From Pinus tabuliformis (Eukaryota; Streptophyta; Pinopsida; Pinales; Pinaceae), in NCBI GenBank assembly GCA_031772625.1, contig CM062807.1, forward strand, positions 1,152,063,007 to 1,152,127,006: 64,000 bases of DNA, in the 5' to 3' direction. Position 1 is the first letter of the stretch. Each line of letters opens with the position of its first letter. Below, one piece after another: positions 1 to 10,372 of this stretch. Position numbers and translations under genes: made by a program. The notes under the pieces were generated by a model, which saw only the letters and a list, made by a program, of their open reading frames with translations, did not search any database and was not told the origin of the DNA.

Positions 1-837
1 TAACCTACTTCTACTATCAATTTTGTGGAAGCTTAAAGATCGAGCTGAACAATATAACCAGAAGAAGAAGAACCAATGGCACAATACACATGAAAATACT
101 TTTGAGGAAAGCCTCAGCTAAAAACCCCACACTATTGTATTATCATACATGGTGGAAATACATAGGAATTATACATATCCTTAGCTATCATAGCTAGCCA
201 GCTCTCACTACAATCCTCACAAATGCTCATAGGAAATCTTGGCTTCTCTCCAGCATTCCTCTCTGCCCAGCAACCTCCTATTTCCTTGTGCCTTTCCTTT
301 TGGATGACTAGCTTATTACCAAGTAGAAAACCAAGCCTTCAAAACTGCGCAATCATCAAGGATGGATCCTTGACTGCATGCAGGAGTTTTCTCCATGAGA
401 AAACACATGCAACTGATAGTACACTGTCCTTAAACATTAGTCTCAACTGGGTCTTTCTTAGAATAGACATGCATGAGTTTTTGATGAGAGAATCTTCAAT
501 TAACTGGAGTAGCACTAGTTGAGTGCATTAATGCATCAACTGACTATTAACTCACTATTAGTTCCTCAAAATATTTGGAACTAATTTAACTGGACTTAAC
601 TCAGTGAACTAAGTTAAATATTACAACTTAAATATAACTCAATCGTATCTCCTTAATTTAATGGATAACTCTTGCATGACTTCAGAAAGACTTCTAACTT
701 GAATTTCTCTAACTAATTAATTTAAAATTAATTAATTAATTATTTCCAAGTAGCTGTTAAGACTAAATTTGATTTTAATTCACAATTTAATTCAATGACA
801 AATTAAATTGGAATATTCTTGTTGCCATATTTCAGCA
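1..837 (-). repeat. 3' LTR of copia-A copy 1 (partial)
   Basis: Matches 3529-4362 along its whole length with scattered substitutions. It ends in CA at 836-837, immediately before the polypurine tract. By comparison with the right LTR about 60 bp lie before the window. An open frame at 223-522 has no family resemblance and lies wholly in LTR sequence, so it is not called a gene. Confidence 0.9.
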
Positions 838-849
838 CTCCCTCTCAAC

Positions 850-3364
850 AAGAAAGGGATTATCTACCACCCCGATCTTGTCTCTATGGAACTCGAATTT
901 ACACTTTGAAAATGCCTTTGTCAAAATGTCGGCATCTTGCTCCTCTATTCAAATATACTACAACAACATGACCCTCTCGACCTATCAAAAGCCACGAGCA
1001 ACAAATCTTTCGTTATGCTTCTCCACACTACCATCAACAGCTTGCTTTGCCTTGTAAAGCCAATGGGAACTCACAATTAACTTGTTCTCCGGTCTTTGAA
1101 CCACGTCCCAAACACTATTACGAACTATGTAGTCATACTCCTCCACCATAGCATCAACCCAAATCGGCTACTGCACTGCTTCCTCAAAGGAATATGGCTC
1201 GGTCTCAACACATTCCCCAACAAGGGCCATGTATCCAATGTACCTCTCAGGTGACCTCCTCTGTCTGTGCTAAGAAGATGGTGCTCTCACATTCTCTCTC
1301 GCATCCTCCAACAATCTATCAGCTTCTCTTGTGCGCTTCCGTCCATCTCTGAAAGACTCTACTTGAGTGGATGTCTCCACTCCTGGAACCTCTGCATGAA
1401 GCTAATCCACATCAGTCTGAGGCTCCTCCTCCTTAGGAACCAATAGTTCCTCCATAGCCTATAGTTGGAGCTCCCTCTCAAGGGAAACTCGCATGGCCTT
1501 CTGGTCATCAAACTTGAGATCTTTGCGAACTACTATCCTCTGACTGGTAGGAAAGTACACCCGATAGTTGTGAGGTGTATCAGTGTACCCCACAAATATC
1601 CCCAACTCTGTTGCCAGCTCAAGCTTCTTTCGTGCATCTTTTGTCACATGGTAATATACTGATGAGCCAAAGATCCTGAAGTGACCCACATCTGGTCTCT
1701 TACCGGAGAAAGCTTCCTCTAGTGTCTTCATCCCAAGTATGTGATGCGGGCTTCTATTCTCCAAATAGACCATTGTGTTGCATGCCTCAACCCAAAAGTG
1801 AAGTGGTAGGCCTTGGTCATGCAGCATTGCCCATGCTACCCCTACAATAGCTCTATTCTTCCTCTCGGCCACCCCATTCTACTATGGGTTATGAGGTGTC
1901 GTCAACTCTCATTTAATTCCTTCCTCTGCATAGAAGTTCTTAAACTCTTGAGAGACATATTCTCCACCATTGTCGCTTCTCAAGGCCTTGATATTCTTCC
2001 CTGAATCTTTCTCGACCAAAGCGTTGAAGTCACAAAAATTTGTGAAGGGTTGGTCCTTCCTCTGCATGAAATAAATCCAACATTTACGAGAATAGTCATC
2101 AATGAAAATCACATAATGGATGTCGTTGAGAATGGTCCACACAAATTAGTATGAACTCACTCTAAGATAGCCTTTGCTCGACTGTCTCAATGATGAAAGG
2201 AATACTTGGTGTACTTTTCCAAGGTACAACCTTTGCATGTGTCAACTTGCTCAAGTTTACCTTTGGGAAGTCCTGTAGATATCTGTTGCATTATCTTCAA
2301 AGCCCCATGATGCAAATTGCCCAACCACCCATGCCACAACTCACCAATGTCTTGGCTTTTCACCAATTCTTCTTTTGTACTCAATGCGGCACAATCATCT
2401 ACCTCTAGTTTATAGAGATTCTTCACCTGAATCCCTATCCTCTTGGTCTGACCCATGTCTATGTGTCTTAGGAATGCCTTTCCTTTACTGAAGACAACAT
2501 CGTAGCCTTTGTCCCCCAACATCTCATCTGATACCAAGTTCTTCTTCAGTCCAGGCATATACATCACATCTGTCAAGGTGAGAGGAGCTCCATGCTCCCT
2601 CTGAAAAGCAACCGTGCCCACTCCTGAAACACTATACCTTCCATCGTCACCCATCTCTATGCGCATCTTGAGGTCTTTCTCCTCCAAGGCACTGAATAAA
2701 TTTTTATCACTGGTCATGTGGAATGAGGCTCCACTGTCAAGATACCAGACACAGCCCATCATCGATGACACCATGAATGCGATGAGGGTAAAGTCCATTT
2801 CAAATTGAGAGGCCAATGCCTCACCTTCCGATCCTTCCGAGGATCCCTTCTTGGACTTATTCAATGGGAAACTAGTCGCATAATGTCGCATCTTGTGATA
2901 ATTAAAGCATCTTACTTTAGACATGTCACCCTTCTTCCCTCCATGAGAAGAATTAGATTTGAAATGGGAAGCCTTCCCCTTCCCTTTCCTTGCCTTGCTT
3001 GCTAAGGAAAGATTTTCTTCATCATCATTCTTGGATGAAGAACCATCTCATGTGCTCCTCCTGATCTCCTCCTGGATAAGATTCGACCACAGTCGTTCCC
3101 AATCTGGCAGTTTCTCCCTTCCATTCACAGAGTCCTGGTAGTTATTCCAACTCTTTGGAAGGCCAAGGAGAGCGAGGCTCACCATATCATCATTGGCAGT
3201 AGTTATTCCCACTCTGCCAAGCTCATCTCTGCAGGTGGTGAGCTTGTTCAGATATGTGTAAATAGTATCGCCCTTCTCCATCTTGATTCTTTGAAGCTTA
3301 TCCTTGAGCGCCAATTTCCTCTAGTCGCTATTGTCTTAAGCCATAGAATTCCATAGAATGCCAT
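850..3364 (-). pseudogene. copia-A copy 1 gag-pol remnant (gag, protease, integrase; RT deleted)
   Basis: In minus-strand order I read: the gag start at 3364; a gag body at 3314-3048; a zinc-knuckle region near 2920-2885 in which expected cysteines are changed (CFNYHKMRHY); a protease active site with intact D-S-G-A-S (YLDSGASFHMT); the GAG-pre-integrase region; and the integrase core (SDNGGEY; NGVAERKNR at about 1880). The pol tail runs to KHNERFVARGF near 985 and then jumps to EEQDADILTK, normally at the end of RNase H, so the RT core is deleted. Compared with copy 2, about 270 bp of gag are also missing near 3330-3350. Adjacent TAG TAG codons precede NGVAERKNR where the family usually has two glutamines. 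It encodes no functional product. Confidence 0.9.
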
Positions 3365-3454
3365 TGACCAACCTTGAAGTATGATATGAATTCGATTTGC
3401 ACCTGCAACCCCAAACTTCAAACTTCAAATTCTCTTCTTAGTATACTGTTCATA

Positions 3455-3466
3455 GCTCTGATACCA
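3455..3466 (-). other. Primer binding site of copia-A copy 1 (initiator tRNA-Met type)
   Basis: The minus strand reads TGGTATCAGAGC directly next to the right LTR. This is the standard plant copia PBS, complementary to the 3' end of initiator tRNA-Met. Confidence 0.92.
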
Positions 3467-4362
3467 TGTAGAAAATCTTTGATAGGTTAACCCGATAATG
3501 CAATATAAATCAAAGCAGAATACTATAACCTACTTCTACTATCAATTTTGCGGAAGCTTAAAGATCGTGCTAAACAAGATAACCAAAAGAAGAAGAATCA
3601 ATTGCACAATACACATGAAAATACTTTTGGGGAAGCCTCAGCTAAAAACCCCACACTATTGTATTATCATACATGGTGGAAATACATAGGAATTATACGA
3701 AGCCTTAGCTCTCACAACTAGCCAACTCTCAATACAATCCTCACAAATTCTTATAGGCAATCTTGGCTTCTCTCCAACCTTCCTCTCTGCCCTCCAAGCT
3801 CCTATTTCCTTGTGGTGTTCCTTGTGGATGATTAGCCTATTACCAAGTGGAAAACCAAGCCTTCAAAACTGCGCAACCCTCAAGGATGAATCCTTGACTG
3901 CATGCATGAGTTTTCTCCATGAGAAAACACATGCAACTAATAGTACATTGTCCTTAAACATTAATCTCAACTGGGTCTTTCTCAGAATAGACATGCATGA
4001 GTTTCTGATGAGGGAATATTCAATTAACTAGAGTAGCACTAGTTGAGTGCATTAATGCATCAACTAACTGTTAACTCACTATTAGTTCCTCAAACAGTTT
4101 GGAACTAATTTAACTGGACTTAATTCAGTAAACTGAGTTAACTAATTACAACTCAAATATAACTCAATCTTATCTCCTTAATTTAAGAGATAACTCTTGC
4201 ATGACTTCAAAAAGACTTCTAACTTGAATTTCTCCAACTAATTAATTTAAAATAAATTAATTAATTATTTCCAAGTAGTTGTTAAGACTAAATTCGATTT
4301 TAATTCACAATTTAATTCAAGGACAAATTAAATTGGAATATTCTTGTTGCCATATTTCAAAA
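3467..4362 (-). repeat. 5' LTR of copia-A copy 1
   Basis: Begins with TG at 3467 on the plus strand, right after the PBS, and matches the left LTR. The outer end is at about 4359-4362 (tttcaaaa where the other LTRs have ttcaaca or ttcagca), so the terminal CA has probably mutated. It should contain the element's promoter; no clear TATA box could be assigned. Confidence 0.88.
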
Positions 4363-4929
4363 TTAAGATCAGTGTCTTCATATAGGGTTGGAGCCCTATA
4401 TACATTGTACTTGATTTATTTTGAAAAAGAAATTAATAAAAGCATTTATTCTTATTGTTCATTTTGTGTTCTAAATATAAGTGATCTAACTGGTAAAAGT
4501 AACAATTCAAAAGAAATATTGATTCACCCCCCTCTCAGTATTTCCAACAATTGCATTATTCAAACCGTAATAAGATACATAATAGTCCATAAGACAATAC
4601 ATGTAAGCAATGTACACTTATCTATGTTATTAAATATGGATGGAAATTGAAGGAGGGACTTTAACTCTCCACCCATCCATAAGCCAGCCACACTACAATC
4701 TTCCTTGTAGCCAACCACCCCCGAGCCAGAACCAAACTCTTACTGGGATACGTATTCAAGGAAATTCACACCAAAGGTTTAAACCCACAACCAAGAGAAG
4801 GAGTCCACTATCCAGGCATTTTTTCAACCACTCTATATAAATAAGCACCATAGTGAATCACTTTCTCTCTATATTAAGACACAAGGCTTGACCCAAGGCT
4901 CAATTGGTGTATTTCTCAATTCAAGGAGA
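4363..4929. other. Non-coding stretch between copia-A and the minisatellite
   Basis: No coding sequence recognised. A pyrimidine-rich run (caccccccctctc type) at about 4528-4540, followed by ccaaca, resembles the edge of a degraded LTR element, but no partner was found. Confidence 0.4.
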
Positions 4930-5246
4930 CTAAACCCACTGTCTAGTTGGTTTATCAACTAGATTCATAAGGCAAGCACTATGGGAACATGTATTCCATT
5001 GTCCAAGTGGTTTATCGACCTACTTAGCAAGCAATAAGTAGTTTATCAACTTCCTTTGCAATAACTTAGTGGTTTAACAACTCTTTTATAAAGAAACACA
5101 ATGGCTCAGCTTACTTGCCTAGTGCATTATCAATGTTCCAACAAGCACCCTAGTGCTTTATCAACCCATTCAACAAGCACTAAGTGGTTTAACAAGTTAC
5201 CTAGCAAATAAAATTAGTGGTTTATCAACTTACTCAGTAAGCACTA
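4930..5246. repeat. Degenerate minisatellite with core AGTGGTTTATCAAC
   Basis: At least eight imperfect copies of a core close to AGTGGTTTATCAAC occur at intervals of about 30-55 bp, often preceded by AAGCACTA (for example near 5000, 5036, 5068, 5151, 5183 and 5216). The array is cut by the gypsy insertion at 5247. One further unit (CACTAAGTGGTTC) resumes at 18421, right after the far LTR, so the gypsy element landed inside this array. Confidence 0.75.
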
Positions 5247-5865
5247 TGATCCAAAATTAAACAAGAACGTAACAACTTATATATATAATCATAAATAGAG
5301 AGATATAATAGAGAAAAACTTCATTTCATTAATAGAAAAATATTGAGCTATGTTTACAAACCGAATGGAAATAAGATAGCTTGGGCGATGGTAACTTATC
5401 TCTAAGAAGAGATGTGGTGGCTACAAGCCTCTGAATTGTGTTACAATGAGGCTCAAAGTCCTATTTATTATTGAGAAACAATGGAAAACCCTAAACATCC
5501 AAAACCCTAACCCTAGGAGATGAAGTGCCAAAATTGTAGGCCTCGTTTGGGTAAATTGGTACATTAACTTCCCGGGGTCGTAACTTTGGCATATGATCTC
5601 CGTTTGGCTATCATAATACCTCATTTCGAAAATCTCGAAGATACGTCTGAAAGCAAACTTTCAAGTTATTTTGGAACATTTCCGATCTCTCCGTTTTCCC
5701 TAAAAACATCATTTAGGGCCTCAAAATGGCTCCAGAAGTTCATGACCCAAAAAACTGCCAAAAATAGTAAATTGTGCTACAATTAAGGAAACCGAAAAAC
5801 TAAAAGAGACAATGTTGGGGGTCCAAGTGGAATAGGTGGGTGGCCACCAATATCCACCTGGATCA
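5247..5865 (-). repeat. 3' LTR of outer gypsy element
   Basis: Starts with TG and ends with CA (GATCA at 5861-5865). It matches 17801-18420 over its full length. Confidence 0.95.
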
Positions 5866-5876
5866 TTCCTCCCCCC

Positions 5877-8636
5877 TTAGGAAGCAATGGTCCCCATTGC
5901 GTTGAGTGCCTCCATGAGATGGGGAAACTTTTGCTAAACTTGGTCCCTGGTGATCCACTTGCCTTGGTGAAGGAGTTGGCCAGCTTTGGCAACTCGATAT
6001 AGTTGGATATTCTACTAGCGAGTGTTCTTGCTCTATGTGTCCATGATCTGATCAGTGGTGGCCTATTCCATGTAGTCTGGGTTTAGCTCTATTGGTGTGA
6101 GTTGTTCTACAACATCAGATGTGTCTAGCAATGGTGGAAAGTATGGTTGAAGGTGGTCTACATTGAGAACTGGGTGCATACCAAGGAAGGTGGAATGCTA
6201 AGCTTGAATGCATTGTCCCCTATAGCCTTGGTGATGGTGTATTTCCCATATCAGAGCAGGTGAAGCTTGCAGTGGGGTCCATCAAGGCGCTCCTTCTGCA
6301 AATGTAGCCAAACTTTGTCGCCCATCTAAAACTTGTGCGGCACCTAATGTTGATAATGGCGCTGCTTGTATTGCTTATACTTAGAATTGACTTTGTCCAA
6401 TATATCATGGACCTTTGACCATCATTTGGAGGATGGAAAGCCATGGAATTAGTAAGTTTTCTATTTATCATCGACTAGAGACTTGACCAAAATTCACCTA
6501 GAAATCTGCTTTCCCGATCTGAGACAATGGACTGTGGGATCCTAAAGTGTACCCACACTCGCTCAAAGAAGAGCTTAGCAATGGCCTCTGTTGTGATACT
6601 CTTCTTAGAGGCCCCCATGATGGCCATCTTAGAGAATTTGTCGACGACCACGAAAACGAAATCGTTGTTGTGCTTAGTAGAAGGAAGGCCCGACATGTAA
6701 TCCATGGAGACAAATTCCCAAGGCCAACTATGAGTAGGTAGAGGAGTACATAGGCCTTGATTCTTGATTTTTGGTTTGGCAATGGCATAGGTGGTGCAGG
6801 ATCTAAAGTACTTCCCAACATCCTGATGAAGTTTCGTCCAATAAAAATAATTCTGCAATACTGCCATTGTTTTCTCTACTCCGAAATTTCGAGTGACCTG
6901 ACTGTAGTGTGCCTCCCAAATAATCTTGACACGCTCGCTTGAAGGAACACAGATGTGTTCGAGGTGGCATAACAGTGCATCCCGAAGGTTAAAATTTGGA
7001 ACTTTCTTCCCTTCCAAAAGTGTCTGGTATGTGTTGTCGAATTTTGGATCGCTCTTCTAAATATGTGGCCACCCCGATGTCTTGTGCCCACAGGAGTCGA
7101 GCACAGTGATTGGCGCCATGAATGGTGGTCGGCTAAGGCAATCAACAACATTATTGGTGTTGTCCTTCTTATAATTAATTTTCAAATGGAATTGTTGCAG
7201 GTAGGTGGACCATTTCTAATGGTGATCACTCTACAACTTCCCTTGTGTCTGTATGAACTGTAGAGGTCGGTGGTCTATGTGGATAACCGTTTCCTTCCCC
7301 AAAATGTAATGCTTCCATTGACGGTAGGCTTGCACAATGGAATACATTTCTTTTTCATAAGTGGGGTACTTTCAGATTGTGTCTGAAAGTGTCTCATTTT
7401 GGTAAGCCACTAGATGCCCATGGTAAGTTAGAACTGCACCAATAGCATAGTTGGAGTCATCTGTCTCAATTTCAAATGGTTGTTGTAGGTCTGGTATTGT
7501 GAGCACTGGTGTAGAACAGAGGTGGTCCTTCAACTCATAGAACTCTTGTTGTTGGATTTTAGACCAAAATACTTTACTTTTCTCCACCCTTGGTGATTTG
7601 ACTTAAAGGCCAAGTGATATGAGAGAACCCCAACACAAACCTATGGTAGAAGTTGGCAAGACCCAAAAAGTTGTGGAGCTCTATTAGAGTGGTTGGGACT
7701 AGCCAATCCTGAATGACTTGTATCTTGGATGAGTCCACATGTACACCCTTATCATCAATTATGTACCCCAGATATTGAACCTGTGTCAGCCCAAAGGTGA
7801 ATTTCTCCAATTTAGCACACAACTTGTGTTATCGCAAGGGTTTGAAGGATCTGTTGAATATGGTGGAGTTTTTCATCCCAACTTTGACTGAAGATCAATA
7901 TGTCATCTAAATACACCACCACGAATGCATTGGTGAAGGGTCACAAGATGTCGTCCATTAGTCTCGTGAAGGTTGTAGGGGCATTCATCAACCTGACGGG
8001 CATGACCGACCATTCGAAAAGGCCCTCCTTGGATTTGAAGGAAGTATTACACACATCAGAGGGTTCGATAGGCACCTAGTGATAACCTGACTTCAACTCA
8101 ATCTAGCTAAAATATTTTTCCCTCTTAAGCTATTCAAGAAGGTCATTAATCCATGGGATTGGGTACCTATTCCGGACAATGATCTTGTTTAACGCTCAGT
8201 AGTCAATATAGAGACTCCAAGTCCCATCCTTCTTTTATACCAATACAATCAGGCTCCCACAGGGTGATGATCCTGGCCTGATGTGCCATTTTTGCAATAG
8301 TTCTTGAATCTACCTCTTCATTTCAATGTTCTATAGAAAAGAGCGTCGATAGATCAGCACATTGGGAAGTGGCGTGCTCAGGGTCATATCGATCGAGTGC
8401 TTGACCTAATAGTGTAGAGGTACCCATGTAGGTGAGGCGAAAATATCCTTGTACTCCTCCACAACCTTGTCCATTTGCTACTGTTGTGCAGAGGAGCCCT
8501 GCCTAGAAGTCGTGGCCACAACCTTCTTCTTTCCCTGAGGGTGAATCATAAGGAAAATAAATTTCCGAGTTTTGGAAATGATCTTACTGCATTTCTATAC
8601 AGTGATCAAAGAGATGGCAGTAGGCGGGGCTACCTC
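5877..8636 (-). pseudogene. Outer gypsy pol remnant (RT, RNase H, integrase, C-terminal domain)
   Basis: Minus-strand translation gives, from right to left: an RT start region (GTWSLYIDY, stop, ALNK near 8190), an intact YLDDIL catalytic box at about 7910, RNase H (FEIETDDSNYAIGAVL near 7440), an integrase zinc-binding region and core (MDYMSGLP, VVVDKFSKMA, 7017-6475), then the conserved GDKVWLHLQKERLDGP region near 6310. A chromodomain-like tail ends at a TAA at 5877-5879. Several internal stops are TAG where glutamine is expected, for example before IQELLQ and before VPIEP. The region is contiguous with 16216-17669 once the nested element is removed. It is a decayed polyprotein gene. Confidence 0.9.
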
Positions 8637-9173
8637 TGATCCAGGTGGATCTTCAGATACAATGGCATGGAAAAGCTCAAAATCAAAGTGCTTAGAATGA
8701 AGTCAAAATAGGACCAGAGCGTAGATCTCGTCATCCTGATTCCAACGGCACGAACAACACTTTAATCCGAGTCTGGATGATGAAGTTATCGCTAAAAGAA
8801 GGATGCTATGTTCCTTAAGAAAATGAGGATTTTCCTTTAAAAATGGGTTTTAAGCCTTAAAGGCAAAATCACAATCGGAGGATTCATGGAGGCGGACTTA
8901 AGAAAGGCACAGTGGAACCCCCAATCGCTGATCTCCTATTAAGTCGGATCGGCAACCAGAGGGCAATTGTGTCGGAGGAAGGACACACACACACACACAC
9001 ATATGTATATGTATGTGTATATGTATATGTATATACGTATATGTATATGTATATACATATACATATACTTACGTATATGTATATGTATATATACTTATGT
9101 ATATGTATATGTATATGTATATACATATACATATACTTATGTATATGTATATGTATATACATATACATATACA

Positions 9174-9204
<31 letters not shown>

Positions 9205-9315
9205 CACACACACATTTGTATATGTGTATGTATATATACATATATACATATATACATATACATATACATATGTATATGTATATGTATATATGTATATATG
9301 TATATATACATATAC

Positions 9316-9346
<31 letters not shown>

Positions 9347-10327
9347 ATATATATATATATATGTCACACACACACACACATATATATGTATATGTATATA
9401 TACATATACATATACATATACACACACACATATATATATGTATATGTATATATATCGGCAAGCAGGCAGAGTGATCAGCGATAAAATGATCAGCGAGATC
9501 ACTATCGGGACACCGGGCCGATATGTAAGTGGGATGTCGATGCAATCGGCTGACGCCGATATCGGCGATTGGCAATTGGCGATCGACAACCTCCAAGTAA
9601 TAGGACTATTACACCCTGATATGCCCATTGCGATCTCGGGCTCGAACCCAATAAAAACATAGGCCCGATTTAATGATTTTTGAAGTCCAAATAAATGGTT
9701 TTTGGTCGAATTTTCAGTGTTTTTCGGTATTTTTAGAGTCTTATCGCCTCAACGATAAAACACTGTTTTATGGGTTGGTTACACCCACCGATCCTTCCAT
9801 GCCACCGACCTCTATTATGAACCAGACAAACCCAATTTTAATGGGATACTGTCTAAAAACCCATTATAAAAACACGATAGATGGAAAGAGCACGAAAAGA
9901 GGCATTTTGTAGCACATTGTTTCGTTTGGCAGGAAGCCGAGAGTGCATTTTGTCTATTTGGGACAAGTTTAAGATGTTTTCAGCCCCTGTCAGTGAAACG
10001 GACGCTTTGATGCTGCCCACTTCTCCATTTGAGGCATCCATCTTACCGTCATGTTTCAGATTGGAGGTATAAGCCTCTTGTATACAGTTGATGATTGTAA
10101 TTCTCTTCTTTCATGCCATTTAATAGAAAGGCCTCCCCATTGTTTGAGAAGGGCCCAGAGATGTAGTTCGAATTGGACGAACTTCGTTATCAAGATTTGG
10201 TGTCTTCTTTTTGTCCCTTTGTGTGTTTTCTTCTTCTTTTCTTGAATGTACATTAAATTTCGATGTTAAGCTACAATTTTGCATGTGATTCTTTTCATAC
10301 ATCTATAAGCGAAAACATCTTGGATCA
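8637..10327 (+). repeat. 5' LTR of nested chromovirus, with a microsatellite expansion
   Basis: At 1691 bp it is 477 bp longer than its partner LTR (1214 bp). Nearly all the excess is the AT/CA microsatellite at 8983-9455. Sequence on both sides of the microsatellite aligns with 15002-16215. Open frames at 8912-9484 that read as Tyr/Val/Ile/Met repeats are translations of the microsatellite, not genes. Confidence 0.95.
8983..9455. repeat. Compound microsatellite (CA)n, (TATATG)n, (TA)n, (TG)n
   Basis: A 473-bp purine-pyrimidine alternating tract of AC, TATATG/CATATA and TA runs. The matching place in the other LTR (about 15348-15365) holds only about 18 bp of TA repeat. The alternating CA/TG and TA composition makes it a candidate for unusual DNA structure such as Z-DNA or cruciform. 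Confidence 0.97.
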
Positions 10328-10329
10328 AG

Positions 10330-10341
10330 TGGTATCAAAGC
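10330..10341 (+). other. Primer binding site of nested chromovirus
   Basis: Reads TGGTATCAAAGC two bases after the 5' LTR. It differs by one base from the usual initiator tRNA-Met PBS, TGGTATCAGAGC. Confidence 0.9.
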
Positions 10342-10372
10342 AAGGCTTTTTAGATGTGAATTGCATGTTTGC

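Larger units (their letters stand above)
1..4362 (-). mobile_element. Ty1/copia LTR retrotransposon, copy 1 of family copia-A, internally deleted
   Basis: Two direct LTRs (1-837, truncated by the window edge, and 3467 to about 4362) flank a minus-strand gag-pol remnant. The primer binding site lies at 3455-3466. A polypurine tract, pyrimidine-rich on the plus strand at 838-846 (ctccctctc), abuts the left LTR. Order on the minus strand is 5' LTR, PBS, gag, protease, integrase, PPT, 3' LTR, which is copia order. The same LTR and gag recur at 46866-52006. The reverse transcriptase and most of RNase H are missing, so this copy cannot be autonomous. No target site duplication can be checked because the left end lies outside the window. 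Confidence 0.93.

Noticed and set aside
8884-9628. Several long open frames on both strands encoding Tyr/Val/Ile/Met-rich repeats
   Set aside because: They are translations of the CA/TATATG microsatellite in the nested LTR and are absent from the partner LTR.
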